64,000 bases of DNA, from the NCBI RefSeq assembly GCF_963966145.1, contig NC_091054.1, positions 4,216,001 to 4,280,000 of the forward strand, written 5' to 3'. The stretch is from Tenebrio molitor (taxonomy: Eukaryota; Arthropoda; Insecta; Coleoptera; Tenebrionidae). Every line of letters begins with the position of its first letter. The first letter of the stretch is position 1. Below, piece by piece: positions 59,677 to 64,000 of the stretch. The notes beneath the pieces were generated by a model, which worked only from the letters and a program-made list of their open reading frames with translations, had not been told where the DNA came from and did no database searches. A program made the position numbers and the translations under genes.

Positions 59677-61260
59677 TATACGTACTATTATAGTAACCTG
59701 CATAATATGGGATCAAATTTATTAAAAGATTGACGGTGTAGGAAAGAAGAAATGCTTTGGATGTTTGAAGTACAACGACAATTATTATCCAAGAAAACGT
59801 TTTGGAATTGAAAGGGATTAAAACGAGTGGCGTTGAGAGGGCGATCACGTCATTTCGTTGATGATATCGCGACCATTCATTCTTATCTGTATGTTCGTGG
59901 GGCGGCTCGTAAATCATTTCCGAAAACATAAATCATTATCGAATCGGCTTCCACTTCCGGTCCGGTCTTTCTTCGCCTCGCTCCGGTGCTCCGCCGTGGA
60001 AATCGTTCCTATTGTCCGCCCAACAGCACCGTTTACATCGACCAAATTACCCAATTCGCTTAATAAATTGATTAATTGGCCATTGTGCGCTCGTCCGCGA
60101 TGTAAATTACGAGCTTTTAATGCCTCACAATATCCGCCGTCCTTCCACTTCTTGCGCCCTCGAAGTCGCGGTCCGATCGGAAAATTCGCACAATAACCCC
60201 GCCATGATTTATTTCGGTGGCGTTCGGTGCGTGCAATAATTTACGATTTTCTCTAATCGAGTTAATGGCGGGGTAAATCGCGTCGTCGATTCAATAAATA
60301 GCGATGAAAACAAAGCGCCCTTCCGAATCGTCGGAGGGCGGAGGGTCCGTTTCAAATGAAAATCGTGACAAATCGCTGAAGGGTTAGGGGTGGGGAGGCG
60401 GGTGCGAAGAACGATGTCGGCCATTAATTTGAATTTTATTCGGAGGCGGTTTAAGACACCTTGTGAATAATCAAACGAAAATTCTCGCCTCGTTCTTCGC
60501 CGGTTTAACAGCGGGACGTCGTGAACGACGGGGCGGCGCACGAGGGGACGGTTAATTTTCGTTAAAAGTTATTACGTGATGACTGTGTCGCCCGCCGCCC
60601 CCCGGACTAATTGCCGCCGGCGAATCGAAATTCTCACACACAAACAAACCGTATCTGAGGTTATCGCCTCAAGGTCGACGGCGGTCTCACCTCGACGAAG
60701 AGAGAAACGGAATCGTCGCGATGGGAAAGTAAAAGTGAATCGTCGAACATCACCAGATCGGTCTATTTAATCGAAAAATGAAAGTAATTGCGTAACTAGT
60801 TCGGGTGCGTGTTGCGTCTCCACGTACGACCGCCCCCGTCTGGATTATTACCAGTTTTCATTAATAAACGATCGACCTTGCGATCCCCATCGATTCCGTT
60901 TTGTTCCGATGAGTGCGAAAGGTGACGGAACCGGTCAACGTACGGTACGTTTCCTGCAATACCGGTGTGGAGCGTTTGTCCTTGTCGAGGTCCTTCTGAT
61001 CCGCACCTGAGCGACTTTCTAAATTCGTCTTCGGCAACGTCTTCGCGGTTGCTTTGTTGCGTTATTTTGTTTATAAGGTTCGCCAAAGGAATGTGAACCT
61101 CGAAGTGCATGGGCGGAGGTACGGTTTGCACTTCGATCGCACAGAGTCGCCGTCACGTGATGTCCCCTTTCCGAATGTAGTTTACATAACCTGCTCGAGT
61201 GTGTTCGTTCGCGATAGAACGTAGTTTCCGCCAACTTGTAGGATTTTTCGTAATTGTAAC
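59677..61260. other. GC-rich noncoding block 13 (largest)
   Basis: CG-rich unique DNA from about 59,830 to 61,260, with many overlapping frames of 60-112 codons on both strands and no recognisable domain. It contains cgtcacgtgatgtcc at 61,151, also at 31,494. A candidate regulatory or conserved noncoding block. Confidence 0.35.
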
Positions 61261-62079
61261 ACTTTACCTGGTGGGCTAAAAATAATTGGGAAATTATGCA
61301 ATTATGTAAACTTTGAGAAAATCTGTTTCATCTGGCAAAAGAGCAAGGTTTGAGACACTCTAAAATGACTTAATTTTACACGGCCTTACACTCTTGTTTC
61401 CAACTCGATCCATCACGCTTGGATCTCTCTAATAATGTCTACTTCAGCGCCACTTTGTAGGTTTTTTCTGCAAGTTTTTCTGAGTAATCGCAAATCGAGG
61501 TATGAGTATATTCTTCAAGAAGGCTTCGTTCGGTGCAGCATTTATGCATATTAAAAGTAAGGTTTTTTGCGTTACCGACCTTTTTTTATCCATTTCCTGC
61601 TTCGTTAACACGCACAGTAATATGAATTTACCGAAGTCGGTTGCTGTGGAAACAACATAATAACAGACCTATTATAGATAATAACGATACTCGTGCAGTT
61701 ATAATTTTGTGAATAGTGTCAATAATAGATGTCGAAAAACTCGACCTTTGGTGTCTTATTTCTCCAATTTTTCTCGATCTGTTATAAGGCACTTACCGAA
61801 CTCGTATTGTAATACATTGTTCTGATCGTTGTTGGATTTTTGAACAGCAAATAAGCAACAACCAATAATAAAATAATTGTAGAATAACGGCATATTTTTC
61901 CATAGTCTATTATAGTAATCAAAAATGCGACACGAATTTTTTTATGATTGTTTTTGGAGTTAGTTGTTTTTTGGATAGAGGTTGGCCCTACTTTTAACTA
62001 CGCCAAAACAATTTTTGGGGAGAAATAGTTACTTTAAAGCACAGTGCCAAAAATGAAAATTATACAAATTTAATAATAC
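61261..62079. other. AT-rich DNA, no gene seen
   Basis: Nothing recognised. Confidence 0.35.
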
Positions 62080-62330
62080 AGGTGTCTCAAAATTCGCGAA
62101 TTCCGAATTCAGAGCGGGACTCCCCCCACAAAGATACATTGGTTTGAAGGTGCATTCTTTGAACTGCGCTTTCTTCAAATACAGGCTGAAAAGATCAGTG
62201 TTTATTGTTTTATTCATGATTTTTTTAAGAATAGCTTTATTTTGGAGTAAAAAAATCTGAAATTTTTGTAATTTTATTATATTGAACAAAATTAAACTGC
62301 TTATATCTTCTTCAGGAAGAGCGATTATTT
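62080..62330 (+). mobile_element. CAGGTGTC-ended partial element, family F copy 2
   Basis: The start caggtgtctcaaaat, then cacaaagatac and ggtttgaagg blocks and tttcttcaaata, follow the order of 38742 onwards. The right end is not identifiable. Confidence 0.5.
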
Positions 62331-62399
62331 TTTTCTAAGTATTTTTCGAGCTCCACTGGGTTCTTCCCTACCACGCTCTGGTGAATTAGTCCTTATCTA

Positions 62400-62571
62400 T
62401 CGGGTGTTCATATAAATTTACGGTCAAAGTTGGTGTTGAAAAGTCGATTGTGAACGCACCACTCATCCAAAAACATAAGATTGAAACAGCTGATCCGTGA
62501 TCCGTAATCTATAGTGCGTTCACAATCGACTCTTCAACGCCAACTTTGACAAAATTTAAATGAACACCCGA
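62400..62571. mobile_element. TCGGGTGTTCA-ended MITE, family H copy 2
   Basis: 172 bp with ends tcgggtgttca and tgaacacccga, TA on both sides, and the same inner arms and ctgatccgtgatccgtaat core as 47524-47697. Confidence 0.85.
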
Positions 62572-63520
62572 TACTTCAACTTTCCTCTTTGGTAGTGAAC
62601 TATTGCGTGAGTTCAGTAAATTCTATGATATTTCGTTTGATTTCTACACATTTTTAATGACATCCGTTGAGTTTTTTACGATTTGGTGTTACTGTACTTA
62701 TATTAATATAAACCTTCTATGAAAGCCAACCCCATCAATTTCACAATTATATTTAACTCAAGGGAGTGACGAGGTCATTTAAAAATTTCAACATTTCCTT
62801 CTTCAAACCCATGATTTGCTAGTCATGCTGTGTGAATTGCACCATTATCATTTTACAATATCCATTGCGTTTTTTCCGTGATAGTATCATCTTTGTTTTT
62901 TTTACGCTAACAAATTGTTTATATTTTTGTATAATTTCTGTTTCATCCAAACCCACAGGTCCTGAAACAATGCACTACTTATTTTCTTCTTAAATCATTC
63001 AACCAAAGAATTATCAGAACCAACCAAATATTTCTTTTGTCTGAAAATTTAAAATTTTGTTTTTGGAGGTGTTTTTTCTGCAAACAACGTTGTTTATGTT
63101 TTATTCTTTGTGGTCCTGAGACATGCTGAAGCATCAATAGTGTCTTGAATAGTGTAAGATTGTGGCCAAGCCAATCACCGGAATTGATTCCTCTTGATTT
63201 CTTTTGGTCCCTCATTTAACGAACCTAATACATATTTAGAAATGCGATAAAAATTTAGAAGATCATTTAAATACAAGACTAATCTTGTTTTGACTTTTAT
63301 ACAGTTATTTCTTTTTTCATTTAATTCAATGAACTCACGGCTTTCACGCCTCCCTTTTAAGCGCGCACGCCTATGTCTATTGTCAAACACGGAATTGTCA
63401 TCAGAACAACCAACATTTGCATTGCCAACGTATCAAAAAACGACACAGTCTTTTATAGTGACTTGGTAGTTTTTAACTTCCAAACAATATAACTTTTTAG
63501 GTAAAGTCAAGGAATTTTGT
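62572..63520. other. AT-rich DNA, no gene seen
   Basis: Short minus-strand frames at 62,979 and 63,175 have no recognised features. Confidence 0.35.
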
Positions 63521-63600
63521 AGTATTGGATTCTCTCATGGGCTGTGACCTTGGAAATATCTGCGCGAAGACGGAGCAATAAACCAGTGAAAAATCTGTAA
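63521..63600 (+). repeat. Dispersed repeat ggattctctcatgggctgtg, copy 3
   Basis: attggattctctcatgggct, then ccttggaaatatctgcgcga and aaccagtgaaaaatc, matching 35904-35965 with the longest conserved 3' part. Confidence 0.65.
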
Positions 63601-64000
63601 ATGAAAACTGAAAACGTCGACTACTTTACTTGTAAATAGACGAGAGAGAGAGAGAGAAGACACTAACGTAACGAATGACAATGTTTTCCGGTCGGTTTGT
63701 AGCGCCTGCTTGAGACCGATATTTATCGTTTGCGCGGATATGACTCATAGCTCATAAGAAAATCCAAGACCTCTAGAAATGTTTATTTTAAGAAAGGGAC
63801 GTCACATGATGTGGATTACAATATTCCACAAAAGTTTAATGGCACAATAGTTTATAATTAGTATCTAGTTATATTGACTATTTAATTCATCTGTCACTTA
63901 ATGTTCATCAACCAATGAAACAAACTTAATTTTAGTGATTTCCATGGTTACAAAAGAATTGCAGCGGACATTGGACTAGTACAAATATCAGCGACTATTG
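63601..64000. other. AT-rich DNA to the window edge, GA microsatellite
   Basis: A short GA run lies near 63,642-63,658. No gene seen. Confidence 0.35.

Overview
This window is eukaryotic, almost certainly from an insect and most likely a beetle. The evidence is an arthropod cuticular protein gene with a spliced intron, a canonical TATA box and an AATAAA signal, set in AT-rich DNA full of short inverted-repeat transposons, tRNA-derived SINEs and decayed Tc1/mariner-type fragments. There is no operon structure and no bacterial signal. The species cannot be fixed from the sequence alone.

Only one intact protein-coding gene is well supported. It lies on the minus strand, with exon 1 at 29432-29837 and exon 2 at 26436-26953. 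A 2,478-bp phase-1 intron separates them. The joined frame encodes a 307-residue secreted cuticular protein with five DTPEV-type repeats and a Gln/Tyr-rich insert. A TATA box lies about 80 bp upstream of the start codon, and a poly(A) signal lies about 80 bp past the stop. At the left edge (487-1164, minus) is a decayed gene fragment that still shows one plausible intron. A possible 79-codon exon with a membrane segment lies at 55933-56169, but it is unproven. Two short remnants of Tc1/mariner-type transposase lie near 32.8 kb and 42.0 kb.

The rest is noncoding DNA of two kinds. (1) Moderately GC-rich, apparently unique blocks occur at about 2.6-3.7, 7.0-8.5, 12.0-13.2, 17.0-18.2, 20.2-20.8, 22.1-23.1, 33.3-33.9, 36.8-37.4, 40.6-41.2, 44.5-45.5, 50.2-51.1, 55.7-56.4 and 59.8-61.3 kb. 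(2) AT-rich DNA with repeats lies between them. The blocks look like candidate regulatory or conserved noncoding DNA, or undetected short exons.

The repeats fall into a few groups. The largest has CAGGGTGT...ACACCCTG ends next to TA dinucleotides, with at least ten elements, several of them composite, nested or back to back. A second group has TCGGGYGTTCA ends. A third starts AGTTATTTAYG and has CpG-rich palindromic cores. There are three SINEs, one with an 11-bp target-site duplication. Two of the repeats (a copy of the TCGGGYGTTCA group and a truncated CAGGGTGT copy) sit inside the cuticle-gene intron.
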